Counted from the stretch's first letter, positions 43,971 to 55,011 are shown. The stretch is DNA of 64,000 nt from Mesorhizobium sp. WSM4904 (GCF_029674545.1 NZ_CP121354.1:558001-622000), one strand, 5' to 3'. Notes: generated by a model not told the origin, from the letters alone. Made by a program: numbers and translations.

Positions 43971-44689
43971 AGCCGAAGACGGCGATGGTGCTTGCCGCGG
44001 GCCTCGGCAAGCGCATGCGGCCGATCACCGACACGATGCCGAAGCCGCTGGTGAAAATCGCCGGCAAGACCTTGCTCGACTGGGGGCTGGACAGCCTGGA
44101 AGCTGCCGGCGTGACCAGGGCCATCGTCAATGTCCACTATCTGCCTGAGCAGATCATCGCCCATGTCGCCGGCCGCCGGGCGCCGAAGATCGTCATTTCC
44201 GACGAGCGCGAAGCCTTGCTGGAATCGGCGGGCGGCATCGTCAAGGCGCTGCCGCTCTTGGGCAGCGAGCCCTTCTATATCATCAATGCCGACACCTTCT
44301 GGATCGACAGCGGCGAGCCCAGCCTCGATCGCCTTGCCCTTGCATGGGACGCCGCCAGAATGGATATTCTGCTGATGCTCACCGATCTCGACTCAGCGAC
44401 AGGACACTGTGTCGGCACCGACTTCCTGGTGGCGCCGGATGGCGCGCTCCGGCGCTCGAAGGGCGATCCGGCCGGCCTGATCTATGCCGGCGCCGCAATC
44501 ATTCATCCGCGCATCTTCAAGGACGCGCCGACGGGCTCGCACTCGCTCAACGTCTATTTCGACAAGGCGATCGCCGACGGCCGCCTGTTCGGGATGGCGA
44601 TGCAAGGCCGCTGGATCACCGTCGGCACGCCGGATGCCATTCCAGCGGCCGAAGCGGCGGTTACCGGCGTCCTAGCGAAAGCGGTATGA
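43967..44689 (+). CDS. murU: N-acetylmuramate 1-phosphate uridylyltransferase MurU
   Basis: 240 residues. The nucleotidyltransferase start MVLAAGLGKRMRPITDTMPKPLV binds the UTP; INADTFWIDSG holds the metal Asp. With the AmgK part of the preceding gene it would turn recycled MurNAc into UDP-MurNAc, bypassing MurA (the fosfomycin target). It overlaps the preceding gene by ATGA and addB by ATGA. Confidence 0.88.
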   Translation: MKPKTAMVLAAGLGKRMRPITDTMPKPLVKIAGKTLLDWGLDSLEAAGVTRAIVNVHYLPEQIIAHVAGRRAPKIVISDEREALLESAGGIVKALPLLGSEPFYIINADTFWIDSGEPSLDRLALAWDAARMDILLMLTDLDSATGHCVGTDFLVAPDGALRRSKGDPAGLIYAGAAIIHPRIFKDAPTGSHSLNVYFDKAIADGRLFGMAMQGRWITVGTPDAIPAAEAAVTGVLAKAV

Positions 44690-47600
44690 GCGGCTCGCGC
44701 CGCGTCTTCTCCATCCCGCCCGGAGCGCCGTTCCTGCCGACGCTGGCGGAGGCGTTGCTCGATGGCCGCCTCATCCCCGGCTTCCGCTTCGACGGTGACC
44801 CGCTGGCGCTGGCCGACGCGACCATCTATGTGCCGACACGGCGCGCGGCGCGCGCGTTGCGCGGTGTCTTCGTCGAGGTGCTTTCCGAATTGGAACGGGG
44901 GCGTCGTTCGGCCATCCTGCCGACGGTGCGCCCGCTCGGCGAGTTCGACGAGGACGAGGCGGCCTTCGACGCCCAGGCGGCACCGGCAATAGACCTTGCG
45001 CCGCCCATCGCCGCGCAGGAGCGACTGCTGTTGCTGGCACCTTTGGTGCGCGCCTGGAAGGAAAGCCTGCCGGCGCATGTCAGGGCGCGCTTCAACGAGG
45101 AATTCGTCGTGCCCACCTCGGCCGCCGACGCCATCTGGCTGGCGCGCGACCTCGCGCGGCTGATGGACGAGATCGAGACCGAGGGAACGGATTGGGCCAA
45201 GCTCGCGACGCTGGTCACCGGCAATCTCGCCGGCTGGTGGCAGGTGACGCTCGATTTCCTCGGCATCGTCACCGACAACTGGCCCAAGCTGCTTGAGGAA
45301 CGCAACCGCTCCAATCCGGCCGCGCACCGCAGCGCGCTGATCCGGCTGGAAGCGGCGCGGCTGAAGCGCAATCCGCCGGCCGGACCGGTGATCGCCGCCG
45401 GCTCGACCGGCTCCATTCCCGCCACCGCTGAATTGCTTGCCGTGATCGCCGGCCTGCCCAATGGCGCCGTCGTGCTGCCCGGGCTCGACAGCGAGCTGGA
45501 CGACGCGTCCTTCGCCGCGATAACGGCGACCGGCGCGCGGCCGGCCACGCTCGGCCATCCGCAATACGGCCTGGCCAAGCTCATCGGCAGCATCGAGGTT
45601 GAGCGTCGCGACATCGAAGGGATTGGCGCGGTGGCGAGGCCGCTCGCGCTGCGCGCGGCCCTTGTCGGCGAGGCGCTGCGGCCGGCCGAGACCACGGAGC
45701 GCTGGACCGAGACGCGGCCGCGGTTCTCGATCAACGACATCGAGCAGGCGCTGGCCGGCGTGACGCTGGTGGAGGCGGCCAATGAGCGCGACGAGGCGGC
45801 GGCGATCGCCATTGCGCTGAAACGTGCGGTGGACGTCCCGGGCAAGCGCGCGGCGCTGGTCACCGGCGACCGCGCCCTGGCGCGGCGTGTCTCGGCCGAG
45901 CTGCTGCGCTTCGGCGTCGTCGCCGACGATTCCGGCGGCACGCCGCTGGCCAACACGCCGGCAGCCAGCCTGCTCAGGCTCGCGCTGAGCGCCGCGTTCC
46001 GGCCAGGCGATCCGGTGGGCCTGCTGTCGCTGCTCAAGCATCCGCTGCTTGGTCTCGGCCTCGAACGCCAGAGCGTGCGCAAGGCGGCCGAACTGATCGA
46101 GCTGGTTGCCTTGCGCGGCGGCGCCGGCCGGCCGGATATCGCTTCCCTCGGCGAGCTTTTCGAGACGCGGCTTTTGGACCTTAGCGGCGACAGGCGCCAA
46201 CCATTCTGGTTCCCCCGTCTCAAAGTGCGCGGCATCGAGCAGGCACGGGATGTGCTTAGCCGCCTTACCGATGCGCTCTCCTTGCTCGTGGCGATGCGCG
46301 GCGAGAAGGACGCGGACATCGCGATGCTGACGCGGGCAAGCGTCGTGGCCCTGGAAGGTCTTGGCCGCGCGACCGACGGCAGCGTGACCGAGCTCTATGC
46401 CGGCGACGCCGGCGAGAAGCTCGCCGAGGCGCTGCGCGGGCTGGTCGCCGCGTCATCGCCCTTCACTTTCGCGGCAAACGAGTGGCCCGACGTGATGGAG
46501 GCGCTGATCGCGCCGGAGACGGTCAAGCCGGGGCAAGGCACCGACCGCAACATCGCCATCTGGGGCGCGCTGGAGGCCCGGCTGCAGAGCGTCGACACGC
46601 TCGTCATCGGCGGGCTCAACGAAGGCGTGTGGCCGCGCAAGCCGGAGAGCGACCGCTTCATGTCGCGGCTGATGAAGACCGGCATCGACCTCGAGCCGCC
46701 GGAGCGGCGCATCGGCCTTGCCGCGCATGACTTCCAGATGGCGATGGGCACTGAAACGGTGGTGCTGACGCGCTCGGCACGGTCCGGCGACGCGCCGGCG
46801 GTGCCGTCGCGCTGGCTGCAGCGCATCCTCACCTTCATCGGCAAGGACCATGCGACGGCACTTAGCCGGCGCGGCGATGCGCTGCTCGCCTGGGCGCGCG
46901 CGCTCGACGCCGGCGAAAGACAAGAGTTCGCGGCCCGTCCGCAGCCGAAGCCGCCGCTGCACCTCAGACCACAGCATTTCTCGGTCACCGAGATCGAGAC
47001 GCTGCGCCGCGACCCTTATGCGGTCTATGCCCGGCGGATCCTCGGCCTGATGCCGCTCGACCCGGTGATCCGCGATCCGGGTGCCGCCGAACGCGGGACC
47101 CTATTCCACGCCATCCTGCATCTGTTCTCGCGGCGGGTCGAAGATCCAAGGGCGCCGGGCGCGCTGGCAGGCCTCATCGAGGCCGGGCGAGTTTGTTTTG
47201 CTGACGCAGCGCTGCCGCCCGATATCGAGGCGGTGTGGTGGCCGCGCTTCGAAAAGCTCGCCGAAAACATCGTCGAATGGGAGCATACCCGCGCCGACGC
47301 CGTCGCCAGGCGCCATGCCGAGGAACGCGCCGAGAAGACCATCGTCGGCCGCACCGGCGTCACGCTCTCCGGCTATGCCGACAGGGTCGACCTGCTCGCC
47401 GGCGGCATGGCCGACATCCTCGACTACAAGACGGGCTCCTCGCCCTCGAAGGCACAGGCGCACACACTTCTGTCGCCGCAGCTTGCGCTCGAAGGCGCGC
47501 TTCTGCGGCGCGGCGCCTTCAGGGAACTCGGCATTTGCGAGCCCTCCCAGCTCGCGTTCGTACGGCTGAAGCCGAATGGCGAGGTGTTCGAGGAATCGAT

Positions 47601-47820
47601 CCTCGAATACAACCGCAAGCCGAAAACCGCCAACGAGCTCGCCGAGGAGGCCTGGGCGCGGCTGGAGCGGCTGCTCTTCCATTACGCGGATCCTGCGACC
47701 GGCTATCTGTCGCGCGCGCTCCCGTTCCGCGAGGGCGAGGCCGATGGCGACTACGACCATCTCGCCCGCGTGCTCGAATGGTCGGCCGGCGGCGCAAGCG
47801 AGGACGAGGCGGAAGGATGA
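44686..47820 (+). CDS. addB: Double-strand break repair protein AddB
   Basis: 1044 residues, alphaproteobacterial AddB type. The N-terminus has TIYVPTRRAARALRGVFVEV in place of a strict Walker A motif, typical of this group. The C-terminal PD-(D/E)XK nuclease region includes LSGYADRVDLLAGGMADILD and YKTGSSPSKAQ. With AddA it forms the helicase-nuclease that resects broken ends for RecA. Overlaps murU and addA by 4 bases each, so the three are translated together. Confidence 0.94.
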   Translation: MSGSRRVFSIPPGAPFLPTLAEALLDGRLIPGFRFDGDPLALADATIYVPTRRAARALRGVFVEVLSELERGRRSAILPTVRPLGEFDEDEAAFDAQAAPAIDLAPPIAAQERLLLLAPLVRAWKESLPAHVRARFNEEFVVPTSAADAIWLARDLARLMDEIETEGTDWAKLATLVTGNLAGWWQVTLDFLGIVTDNWPKLLEERNRSNPAAHRSALIRLEAARLKRNPPAGPVIAAGSTGSIPATAELLAVIAGLPNGAVVLPGLDSELDDASFAAITATGARPATLGHPQYGLAKLIGSIEVERRDIEGIGAVARPLALRAALVGEALRPAETTERWTETRPRFSINDIEQALAGVTLVEAANERDEAAAIAIALKRAVDVPGKRAALVTGDRALARRVSAELLRFGVVADDSGGTPLANTPAASLLRLALSAAFRPGDPVGLLSLLKHPLLGLGLERQSVRKAAELIELVALRGGAGRPDIASLGELFETRLLDLSGDRRQPFWFPRLKVRGIEQARDVLSRLTDALSLLVAMRGEKDADIAMLTRASVVALEGLGRATDGSVTELYAGDAGEKLAEALRGLVAASSPFTFAANEWPDVMEALIAPETVKPGQGTDRNIAIWGALEARLQSVDTLVIGGLNEGVWPRKPESDRFMSRLMKTGIDLEPPERRIGLAAHDFQMAMGTETVVLTRSARSGDAPAVPSRWLQRILTFIGKDHATALSRRGDALLAWARALDAGERQEFAARPQPKPPLHLRPQHFSVTEIETLRRDPYAVYARRILGLMPLDPVIRDPGAAERGTLFHAILHLFSRRVEDPRAPGALAGLIEAGRVCFADAALPPDIEAVWWPRFEKLAENIVEWEHTRADAVARRHAEERAEKTIVGRTGVTLSGYADRVDLLAGGMADILDYKTGSSPSKAQAHTLLSPQLALEGALLRRGAFRELGICEPSQLAFVRLKPNGEVFEESILEYNRKPKTANELAEEAWARLERLLFHYADPATGYLSRALPFREGEADGDYDHLARVLEWSAGGASEDEAEG

Positions 47821-50800
47821 GATATCCGATCCCCTCCGATACCGCCGCCAGCCAGGCGCGCGCCTCCGACCCGCAAAATTCGGCCTGGGTGTCGGCCAAT
47901 GCCGGATCGGGCAAGACGCATGTGCTGGCGCAACGTGTCATCCGGCTTCTGCTCAACGGCACCGATCCGTCGAAGATCCTGTGCCTGACCTATACGCGCG
48001 CCGCCGCCGCCAACATGTCGAACCGCGTGTTCTCGACCCTGTCGGAATGGACGGCGCTGCCCGATGCCGAACTCGCGGTGAGGATCGCGGCGCTCGACGG
48101 GCGCGGCGCCGACCGCGACACCATGCGCCGCGCGCGCCGATTGTTCGCCGAGGCGCTTGAGACGCCGGGCGGGTTGAAGATCCAGACCATCCACGCCTTC
48201 TGCGAATCGGTGCTGCATCAGTTCCCGCTCGAGGCCAACATCCCCGCGCATTTCGAGATGCTCGATCCGCAGATGGAGGCCTCGCTGTTCGCGGATGCGC
48301 GCCGCGACATGATCTCAGGGGCGGGCGCCGGCGTCGAAGGCCTGGCGGAAGCCTTTGCTATGGTGCTGGAGCGCGGCGGCGAATTCGGGCTCGACACGCT
48401 GCTCGCCGAGATCGTCGGCAAGCGCGACGAGTTGCGCGGCTTCATCGCCAAGATCGGCAAGGACCGGGATTTCCGGCCGCTCTTTGTCGAATTCGGCTTC
48501 AGGCCGGGGCAGACTGGCGAGGACATCGCTGCTTCGGTATGGCCGCTGCCGGGCTTCGCGCCAGGCCAATTCGCCGAGTTCGCGCGCGCCGCGGAAGCCG
48601 CCGACGCGCGGCAGGTGCTGAACAACGTGCTGCCTTACGCGCAGAGCGCCTTTGCCGAGGCCGATCCGATCCGGCGGCTGCGGCTTCTCGCCAAGGCGTT
48701 CCTGCGCTCCGACGGCGACCCTTACGATCCGCCGAAGATCTTCAAGAAAGCGCTGGTCGACAGGCTGCCCGACCTGCCCGAGCGCTACCTCGCGGCGGCC
48801 AAGGCGATCCTCGACGTGTCGGACCGGCTGGCGCTCTTCCGCATGCTCGAAGGGACAGCGGCGGCGCTCACCGTCGCCGGCTGGCTGATCGCACGCTATG
48901 AGCAGTTGAAGCGCAGCCGCGGCTTCCTCGACTTCAACGATCTGATCACCCGCACGGTCAGTCTTTTGTCTCGGCCCGATGCCGGCCCCTGGGTGCAGTA
49001 CAAGCTCGACCAAGGCATCGATCACATCCTGCTCGACGAGGCGCAGGACACGAGCCCCGACCAGTGGGAAGTGGTGAAGAAACTGACGGAGGAGTTCTTT
49101 GCCGGGCTCGGCCAGCGCGAGGCGGTGCGGCGCACGGTGTTTGCCGTCGGCGACGAGAAGCAGTCGATCTACTCCTTCCAAGGTGCTGCACCCGATTCCT
49201 TTGCCGAGAGCCGGCATTTGTTTGCCGGGCGCGTGCGCGACGCCGAAGCCTCCTTCGCCGACTTGAAACTCACCTGGTCGTTCCGCTCCAGCGACGATGT
49301 GCTTGCCGCCGTCGACCGCGTCTTCGCCGAGCCGGGCGTGCGGCGCGGCATCAGCCACGATCCCGATCCGCTCAGCCACAAGGCGATCCGCACCGACGCG
49401 CCGGGCTATGTCGAGCTGTGGCCCTCGATCGGCGCCGAGATGGTCGAGGAGCCGGACGACTGGACCTTGCCGGTCAACCACGCCAGCGCGCCGGCCGTGC
49501 GCGTGGCCGAGCATGTGGCCGCGACCATCCAGACCTGGCTGCGCAACGGCGAAATCATCGAGGGCAAGGGCCGGAAGCTGACGGCCGGCGACATCCTCGT
49601 CCTGGTGCGCAAGCGCGACCGCTTCGTGCATGCGCTGTCGCGAAGCCTCAAGAACCGGCAGATCCCGGTCGCCGGCGCAGATCGGCTCAGCCTGCCCGGC
49701 CATATCGCCGTGCAGGATCTGATCGCGCTCGGCCATTTCTTGATCCAGCCGGAAGACGATCTGTCCTTGGCCGCCGTGCTGCGCAGCCCGATCTTCGAGA
49801 TTTCCGAGGAGGCTTTGCTGGCGCTAGCCGGCGAGCGGCCAAAGGGCCAGTCGCTGATCGCCTCGTTGAGGCAGCATGCGGCGGGCGACGAGGCCTTGGC
49901 CGCTGTCGTCAGCCGGCTCGATGCCTGGGCGAACGAGGTGGCCTTCAAGCCGGTCTTCGAATTCTACGCCGCCACGCTGGCGCGCGACGGTCTGCGGCGC
50001 AAGATGACGGCACGGCTCGGGCCGGAAGCCGGCGACATCCTCGACGAATTCCTGAGCTTCTGCCTGGCCGAGGAGCGCACCGGCCTGCCGGGGCTGGAAT
50101 CTTTCCTCTCGACGCTCGAAAACAGTGGTCCCGAGATCAAGCGCGAGATGGACCAGACGCGCGACGAGGTGCGTGTCATGACCGTGCATGCCGCGAAGGG
50201 CCTGGAAGCGCCGGTGGTCTTCCTGGTCGATGGCGGCTCGGCGCCGTTCAGCGATCAACATCTGCCGCGATTGATGGCCTTCGAAAGCTCGGGCGCCGAG
50301 TGGAAGGGCAAGGGCTATCTCTGGCGCTCGGCCAGCGACGTCGCCAATGGCGTTTCGCGGGCGGCCTCGGCGCGGGCGCGCGAGCTGGCCGATGACGAAT
50401 ACCGGCGGCTGCTCTATGTCGGCATGACGCGCGCCGAGGACCGGCTGATCGTCTGCGGCTATCACGGCAAGCGGGCGCCGAGCACCGGGACCTGGCATTC
50501 GATCGTCAGCCGGGCGCTGCTCGGAGCCCCTGAAAGCGTGGAGCGCCGGCACCCGGCGGCGGCCGAGGTGGCGGTGCATCGCTTCCACATGACCAAGCTG
50601 CCGCCGGTGACTCTCACCGGAACGGATGAGGCAGCACCTTTCGAGCACGCCGCGCCTTTGCCGGATGGCCTGTTCCGCCCGTTGCCGCCTTATGAGGACT
50701 TGCCGCGGCCATTGTCGCCTTCCGGCGCTTCGGCGCTGATCGACGAGACGACCGAAGCTCTGCCCGACACGCGCTCGCCGGTGCTCGACACCGAATCCGA

Positions 50801-51329
50801 GCCGGGTTTTGCGGTGGTGCGCGGACTGGCCCTGCACAAATTGCTGCAGATGCTGCCCGGCATCGCCGAGGATGAAAGGCGAGACGCGGCAGAGCGCTAT
50901 CTGGCGCGCGCCGGCGCCAAATGGCCTGCGGGCGAGCGGGACAAGGCGCTGGACGCGGTGCTCTCGATCTTGTCCGACGGCCGCTTCGGGGCGCTGTTCT
51001 CGCCATCCTCGCGCGCCGAAGTCGCCGTCATGGGCAGCCTGGAGGTGAAGGGCAGATTGCGCTCCATCTCCGGCAAGATCGACAGGCTGGCCGTTACCCA
51101 AGAAGAGGTATCGATCGTCGACTACAAGACCAACCGGCCGGCGCCGGCCAGCCTGGCAGAAGTGCCACCGGCCTATCTGCTGCAGCTTGCGCTCTACCGC
51201 GCGCTGCTTAAGCCGCTCTATCCGGGCCGCGAGGTGACGGCCGCACTGCTCTTCACCGAAGCGCCGCGCCTGATCGAGCTGCCTGCAACGGCCATGGACG
51301 ATGCCCTTGCCCGACTCACGGGAGCGTGA
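47817..51329 (+). CDS. addA: Double-strand break repair helicase AddA
   Basis: 1170 residues, UvrD-type superfamily 1 helicase with a C-terminal nuclease. Walker A is [20 protein letters not shown], motif II is [17 protein letters not shown], motif III is [16 protein letters not shown] and motif VI is [13 protein letters not shown]. The nuclease motif is [12 protein letters not shown]. Partner of AddB. The start overlaps the addB stop (ATGA). Confidence 0.95.
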   Translation: MRYPIPSDTAASQARASDPQNSAWVSANAGSGKTHVLAQRVIRLLLNGTDPSKILCLTYTRAAAANMSNRVFSTLSEWTALPDAELAVRIAALDGRGADRDTMRRARRLFAEALETPGGLKIQTIHAFCESVLHQFPLEANIPAHFEMLDPQMEASLFADARRDMISGAGAGVEGLAEAFAMVLERGGEFGLDTLLAEIVGKRDELRGFIAKIGKDRDFRPLFVEFGFRPGQTGEDIAASVWPLPGFAPGQFAEFARAAEAADARQVLNNVLPYAQSAFAEADPIRRLRLLAKAFLRSDGDPYDPPKIFKKALVDRLPDLPERYLAAAKAILDVSDRLALFRMLEGTAAALTVAGWLIARYEQLKRSRGFLDFNDLITRTVSLLSRPDAGPWVQYKLDQGIDHILLDEAQDTSPDQWEVVKKLTEEFFAGLGQREAVRRTVFAVGDEKQSIYSFQGAAPDSFAESRHLFAGRVRDAEASFADLKLTWSFRSSDDVLAAVDRVFAEPGVRRGISHDPDPLSHKAIRTDAPGYVELWPSIGAEMVEEPDDWTLPVNHASAPAVRVAEHVAATIQTWLRNGEIIEGKGRKLTAGDILVLVRKRDRFVHALSRSLKNRQIPVAGADRLSLPGHIAVQDLIALGHFLIQPEDDLSLAAVLRSPIFEISEEALLALAGERPKGQSLIASLRQHAAGDEALAAVVSRLDAWANEVAFKPVFEFYAATLARDGLRRKMTARLGPEAGDILDEFLSFCLAEERTGLPGLESFLSTLENSGPEIKREMDQTRDEVRVMTVHAAKGLEAPVVFLVDGGSAPFSDQHLPRLMAFESSGAEWKGKGYLWRSASDVANGVSRAASARARELADDEYRRLLYVGMTRAEDRLIVCGYHGKRAPSTGTWHSIVSRALLGAPESVERRHPAAAEVAVHRFHMTKLPPVTLTGTDEAAPFEHAAPLPDGLFRPLPPYEDLPRPLSPSGASALIDETTEALPDTRSPVLDTESEPGFAVVRGLALHKLLQMLPGIAEDERRDAAERYLARAGAKWPAGERDKALDAVLSILSDGRFGALFSPSSRAEVAVMGSLEVKGRLRSISGKIDRLAVTQEEVSIVDYKTNRPAPASLAEVPPAYLLQLALYRALLKPLYPGREVTAALLFTEAPRLIELPATAMDDALARLTGA

Positions 51330-51403
51330 CACAAGAACTGCTTGAACATCACCGCTACAACCACCACATTTGGTGCAACCCGAGTTTTCGAAAGGATTTC
51401 AGC

Positions 51404-51727
51404 ATGGCCACCGTCAAGGTCGACAAGGGCAATTTCCAGGCCGATGTGCTCAACGCCAAGGAACCGGTCGTGGTGGATTTCTGGGCGGAATGGTGCGGTC
51501 CTTGCAAGATGATCGCGCCGGCGCTGGAAGACATCGCCAAGGAACTCGGTACGAAGATCAAGGTCGCCAAGCTCAACATCGACGAGAATCCCGAATTGGC
51601 CGCGCAGTATGGCGTGCGCTCGATCCCGACGCTGATGATCTTCAAGGGCGGCGAAGTGGCCGACATGAAGGTGGGTGCCGCGCCGAAGACCGCGCTGTCG
51701 CACTGGATCAACGGCAGCCTCGCCTGA
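51404..51727 (+). CDS. trxA: Thioredoxin
   Basis: 107 residues with the redox site C31-G-P-C34 in [14 protein letters not shown] and the cis-Pro in [10 protein letters not shown]. Cytoplasmic disulfide reductant. ATG 51404 follows AAAGGA. A terminator follows the gene. Confidence 0.96.
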   Translation: MATVKVDKGNFQADVLNAKEPVVVDFWAEWCGPCKMIAPALEDIAKELGTKIKVAKLNIDENPELAAQYGVRSIPTLMIFKGGEVADMKVGAAPKTALSHWINGSLA

Positions 51728-51753
51728 GCCAATCCGAATATTTTGAAGGAACG

Positions 51754-51780
51754 AGCCCGGCCACCGCGCCGGGCTTTTCT
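51754..51780 (+). terminator. Intrinsic terminator after trxA
   Basis: AGCCCGGC and GCCGGGCT pair, followed by TTTCTTTGG, 27 bp after the stop of trxA. Confidence 0.88.
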
Positions 51781-51858
51781 TTGGCGCCATCGCTGGCGGC
51801 GCTCTGGCCCTCGCACCCGGGCACGTCATGCCCTCTGCTTCGGAAAAAGGAGAGCGCC

Positions 51859-52140
51859 ATGACCGGAACAGCCAAGGCCACAGTTCACGTCGACAACGAG
51901 CGGGTGATCGTCACCGAATACCGCTTCGCGCCCGGCGCCAACACCGGCTGGCACCGCCACGACCACGACTATGTCGTGGTGCCGCTGATGGACGGCAAGG
52001 TGAAGCTGGTGACCAAGGACGGCGTCACCTTCGCCGAGATGAAGCAAGGTGCGCCCTATTTCCGCAGGGAAGGCGTCGAGCACGACGTCATCAATGCCAA
52101 TGACGGCGAATACGCCTTCATCGAAATCGAGCTGAAGTAA
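51859..52140 (+). CDS. Small single-domain cupin protein
   Basis: 93 residues. Cupin motif 1 is GANTGWHRHDHDYVVVPLMD (three His for metal) and motif 2 is GVEHDVINANDGEYAFIEIE. ATG 51859 has AAAGGAGAG upstream. Proteins of this size bind metals and may act as isomerase, dioxygenase or sensor; nothing narrows it here. Confidence 0.85.
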   Translation: MTGTAKATVHVDNERVIVTEYRFAPGANTGWHRHDHDYVVVPLMDGKVKLVTKDGVTFAEMKQGAPYFRREGVEHDVINANDGEYAFIEIELK

Positions 52141-52200
52141 GCGTGCTGTGATCTCGGCCGCCAGCTTGCGACGACTCACCACGGCCTCGAACGCCACGAC

Positions 52201-52965
52201 ATGGGTCTAGGTTCACTCGCCGCCTTTGCTGGTTTCGCGGCGATTGCCGCCTATGTCCAGACACTGACAGGTTTTGCCTTCGGTCTGATCATGATGGGCG
52301 CGATCGCCCTCGTTGGCTTGCTGCCGCTGCCGGACGCCGCTGCGATGGTCGGCATGCTTACACTGGTCAACGCGGCGCAAATGCTGATCCAGGGCGGCTG
52401 GCGCGAAGTCGCACGCCGCGAGTTGCGACTGATCCTGGTCGCAAGCCTGCCTTCGTTGTTCGTAGGTTACGTCCTGTTGGAATGGCTGGCGGACACACGA
52501 GCGGACCTGCTGAAAATCGGACTTGGCCTGGTCATCATGCTGTCCAGCCTGCAGCTGGCGGTCAGGCCCGCCGGTTTGGCAAAACCATCGTCAAACGCGA
52601 GTTTCGTCGGCTTTGGCGTCATCTCGGGTCTGATGAGCGGCCTGTTTGCGACCGGTGGTCCGCCGCTCGTATATCTTCTCTTTCGCCAGCCGCTGCCCCA
52701 TGTGCGCATTCGCGAAACACTGGTTACCGCGTTCGGCGCCGCGCAAGCGGTCCGGCTTAGCACGGTCGTGGCGAGTGGCAACCTGCCTGCCATGTCGCCC
52801 ATGGCGCTCGTCCTTGCCGTACCGGCGGTGATGCTGGCGACCTATGCGGCGCGCCGCTGGCCGCCGTCGTTGTCGCAACGGACGATGCGCAGGAGCGTCT
52901 TTGTCCTGCTTTTCCTGTCCGGCCTGTCGTTGGCGCTGCCGGCCATCATGCACCTTGCCGTTTAG
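52201..52965 (+). CDS. TSUP (TauE/SafE) family membrane transporter
   Basis: 254 residues with about seven to eight hydrophobic segments. The pattern TLTGFAFGLIMMGAIALVGL and GLMSGLFATGGPPLVYLLFR, two internal repeats with Gly-rich turns, fits sulfite/sulfonate exporters of the TSUP family. The substrate is unknown. The 60 bp before its ATG hold no clear ribosome site. Confidence 0.83.
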   Translation: MGLGSLAAFAGFAAIAAYVQTLTGFAFGLIMMGAIALVGLLPLPDAAAMVGMLTLVNAAQMLIQGGWREVARRELRLILVASLPSLFVGYVLLEWLADTRADLLKIGLGLVIMLSSLQLAVRPAGLAKPSSNASFVGFGVISGLMSGLFATGGPPLVYLLFRQPLPHVRIRETLVTAFGAAQAVRLSTVVASGNLPAMSPMALVLAVPAVMLATYAARRWPPSLSQRTMRRSVFVLLFLSGLSLALPAIMHLAV

Positions 52966-53010
52966 CTGGAGATGCGGGCTCGTGGAATTTCCAGCCGGAC
53001 CACTACCTGG

Positions 53011-53430
53011 TCACCAGTCGGCGACGCGGTCGCCGCCGGCAAATTGCGCGCTTTTGCCGGTATATTCGAACAGCTCGATCCTCACGCCGTTGGGATCTGT
53101 GATCCAGGCCTGAAAAGTGTCGTCGCAGGCGAGCTTCTTTGGCGTCACCTCGACGCCTTTCGACCGGATGTGGGCGATCGCGGCATCGATGTCTTCCACC
53201 TCGAGGCAGAAGTGGTTGATCTGATTGCGCTCGCTGTAGCTGGTCTCGCTCTTCTCGAACACCTCGACATGGCTGCGGCCGCCACAATCGAGGTAGAAAC
53301 CGAAGACCTTGCCGTCGCGGAGGAAATTGAACCGCGTGTCCATGCCGAGCACGTCGTGGTAGAAGCCGCGCGTCGCCTCGAGGTCATGCGCGAAGATGCA
53401 GACATGGGCGAGCTGCTTCACCTTGATCAT
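53011..53430 (-). CDS. VOC-superfamily (glyoxalase-like) protein
   Basis: 139 residues, two beta-alpha-beta-beta-beta units. HVCIFAHDLEATRGFYHDVL, GGRSHVEVFE, INHFCLEVEDIDAAIAHIRS and TDPNGVRIELFEY give the metal ligands His, Glu, His and Glu seen in glyoxalase I and related lyases. It lies downstream of folC, 32 bp away, and may belong to the trpF-trpB-trpA-accD-folC transcript. The substrate is unknown. Confidence 0.85.
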   Translation of the reverse strand: MIKVKQLAHVCIFAHDLEATRGFYHDVLGMDTRFNFLRDGKVFGFYLDCGGRSHVEVFEKSETSYSERNQINHFCLEVEDIDAAIAHIRSKGVEVTPKKLACDDTFQAWITDPNGVRIELFEYTGKSAQFAGGDRVADW

Positions 53431-53462
53431 GACAGGCTCCTTGCGGCTCAGCGAACCTTCGC

Positions 53463-54788
53463 TCAGGTCGGCGGCGTGCCGTTCTCGTCCAATACAGCGC
53501 CGGCGAAATAGAGCGAGCCGCCGATGAGGATGCGCGGCGCCGGACCGTCCCAGCTGTCGCGCAACAGCATCAGCGCATTGGCGACGGAGCTGACCGGCTC
53601 TGCCGACAGGCCGGCTTCGGTGGCGCGCAGCGCCAGCTCGTCGTTCGGCACGCCGGCATCGCTCTTGCTCACCGGCACCGTGTAGACATGCCGGGCCAGC
53701 CCCTTGAAGGCGCTGAAATAACCGGTCTGATCCTTGGTGTTGATCATGCCGGAGATGAGGATCAGCGGCCGTGGGTTCTTTTCCTCCTGCTCGGCGAGCG
53801 CTTCGGCGATGACGACCCCGGCACCCGGATTGTGGCCGCCGTCGAGCCAGATCTCGGCGCCCTTGGGCGCCAGATCGACCAGCTTGCCCTGCGACAATTT
53901 CTGCATCCGGGCGGGCCATGCGACTTGCGCCATCGCCTTTTCAGCAGCGCGGTGACCGATCTCGAAGCCGGCGGCCTTGACCGCAGCGATCGCCGCGGCG
54001 GCATTGGCGAACTGGTGCCGTCCCGACAGGCGCGGCAGCGGCAGGTCCATCAGGCCGTCCTCGTCCTGATAGACCATGCGGCCGTTCTCCTCGAAGGCGA
54101 GGAAATCCTGGCCGTAGACGACGGTCGGGCAATCGAGCCGCTCGGCGGTCTCGATCATCACTTCGAGCGCCGTCTCGCTTTCCTGCGCGCCGATCACCAC
54201 CGGGCAGCCGCGTTTCATGATGCCGGCCTTCTCGGCGGCGATCACCTCGACCCGGTCGCCGAGATAGGCTTCATGGTCCAGCGACACCGGCATGATCACG
54301 GACACCGCCGGCCGCGCGATGACGTTGGTGGCGTCGAAGCGGCCGCCGAGGCCGACCTCGATGATCGCGGCTTCGGCCGGATGCTCGGCAAACAAAATGA
54401 AGGTGACGGCGGTCAGGATCTCGAAGACGGTGATCTTCTGGCCCTGGTTGGCCTCGGCGACGCGCGCGATGGCCTCGGCGAAGATCTTGTCATCGACAAG
54501 CTTGCCGCCGCCCTCGGCGGCCAGCCGGTAGCGCTCGTGCCAGTTCACCAGATGCGGCGAGGTGTGCACGTGGACGAGGTGCCCCGCCGCTTCGAGCAGC
54601 GCCCGGGCAAAGGCGGCACAGGAGCCCTTGCCGTTGGTGCCGGCGACATGGATGACCGGCGGCAGCCGCTCCTGCGGGTTGCCGAGGCGGTCGAGCAGGC
54701 GGGTGATGCGGTCCAGCGAAAGGTCGAAGCCTTTCGGATGGAGCGTCATCAGATGTTCGATTGCGCGGTCGGCGGCGAGCGTTGTCAT
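53463..54788 (-). CDS. folC: Dihydrofolate/folylpolyglutamate synthase
   Basis: 441 residues. Mur-ligase-like: P-loop VIHVAGTNGKGSCAAFARAL, the catalytic region IEVGLGGRFDATNVI and LDGGHNPGAG. It joins glutamate to dihydropteroate and tetrahydrofolate. It lies downstream of accD as in many proteobacteria, with two repeats between. Confidence 0.96.
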   Translation of the reverse strand: MTTLAADRAIEHLMTLHPKGFDLSLDRITRLLDRLGNPQERLPPVIHVAGTNGKGSCAAFARALLEAAGHLVHVHTSPHLVNWHERYRLAAEGGGKLVDDKIFAEAIARVAEANQGQKITVFEILTAVTFILFAEHPAEAAIIEVGLGGRFDATNVIARPAVSVIMPVSLDHEAYLGDRVEVIAAEKAGIMKRGCPVVIGAQESETALEVMIETAERLDCPTVVYGQDFLAFEENGRMVYQDEDGLMDLPLPRLSGRHQFANAAAAIAAVKAAGFEIGHRAAEKAMAQVAWPARMQKLSQGKLVDLAPKGAEIWLDGGHNPGAGVVIAEALAEQEEKNPRPLILISGMINTKDQTGYFSAFKGLARHVYTVPVSKSDAGVPNDELALRATEAGLSAEPVSSVANALMLLRDSWDGPAPRILIGGSLYFAGAVLDENGTPPT

Positions 54789-54817
54789 AGTGGAATCCCA
54801 GAGCGGGTCATCATTTC

Positions 54818-54946
54818 ATGGAAATGCAGAACCGCTCCATCTTTTGTTGGCGCAATTCCGGACGGAAAACCCGTTCACGCTTTTCCTGGAATTGCTTTAG
54901 CGCACGACCCCGAAACCGGGAATCGGTTTCGAAAAGGGTCATGCGC
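54818..54946. repeat. Composite of family C and family B repeats between accD and folC
   Basis: The family C part (54818-54900, reverse orientation) holds GCAATTCCGGACGGAAAAC and CTTTTCCTGGAATTGCTTTAG. It is joined to a family B part (54901-54946) with ends CGCACGACCC/GGGTCATGCG and interior CCGGGAATCGGTTTCG. Same pairing as at 28144 but in the other order. Confidence 0.82.
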
Positions 54947-55011
54947 AAATCAAATGGCTACTGCGCAGCACGGCCGGCGCGCAATCGCGATTCGCGGCGG
55001 ACGATGTCGCG

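Noticed and set aside
44554..46200. Minus-strand frame of 548 codons opposite addB
   Set aside because: Antisense shadow of a conserved nuclease gene.
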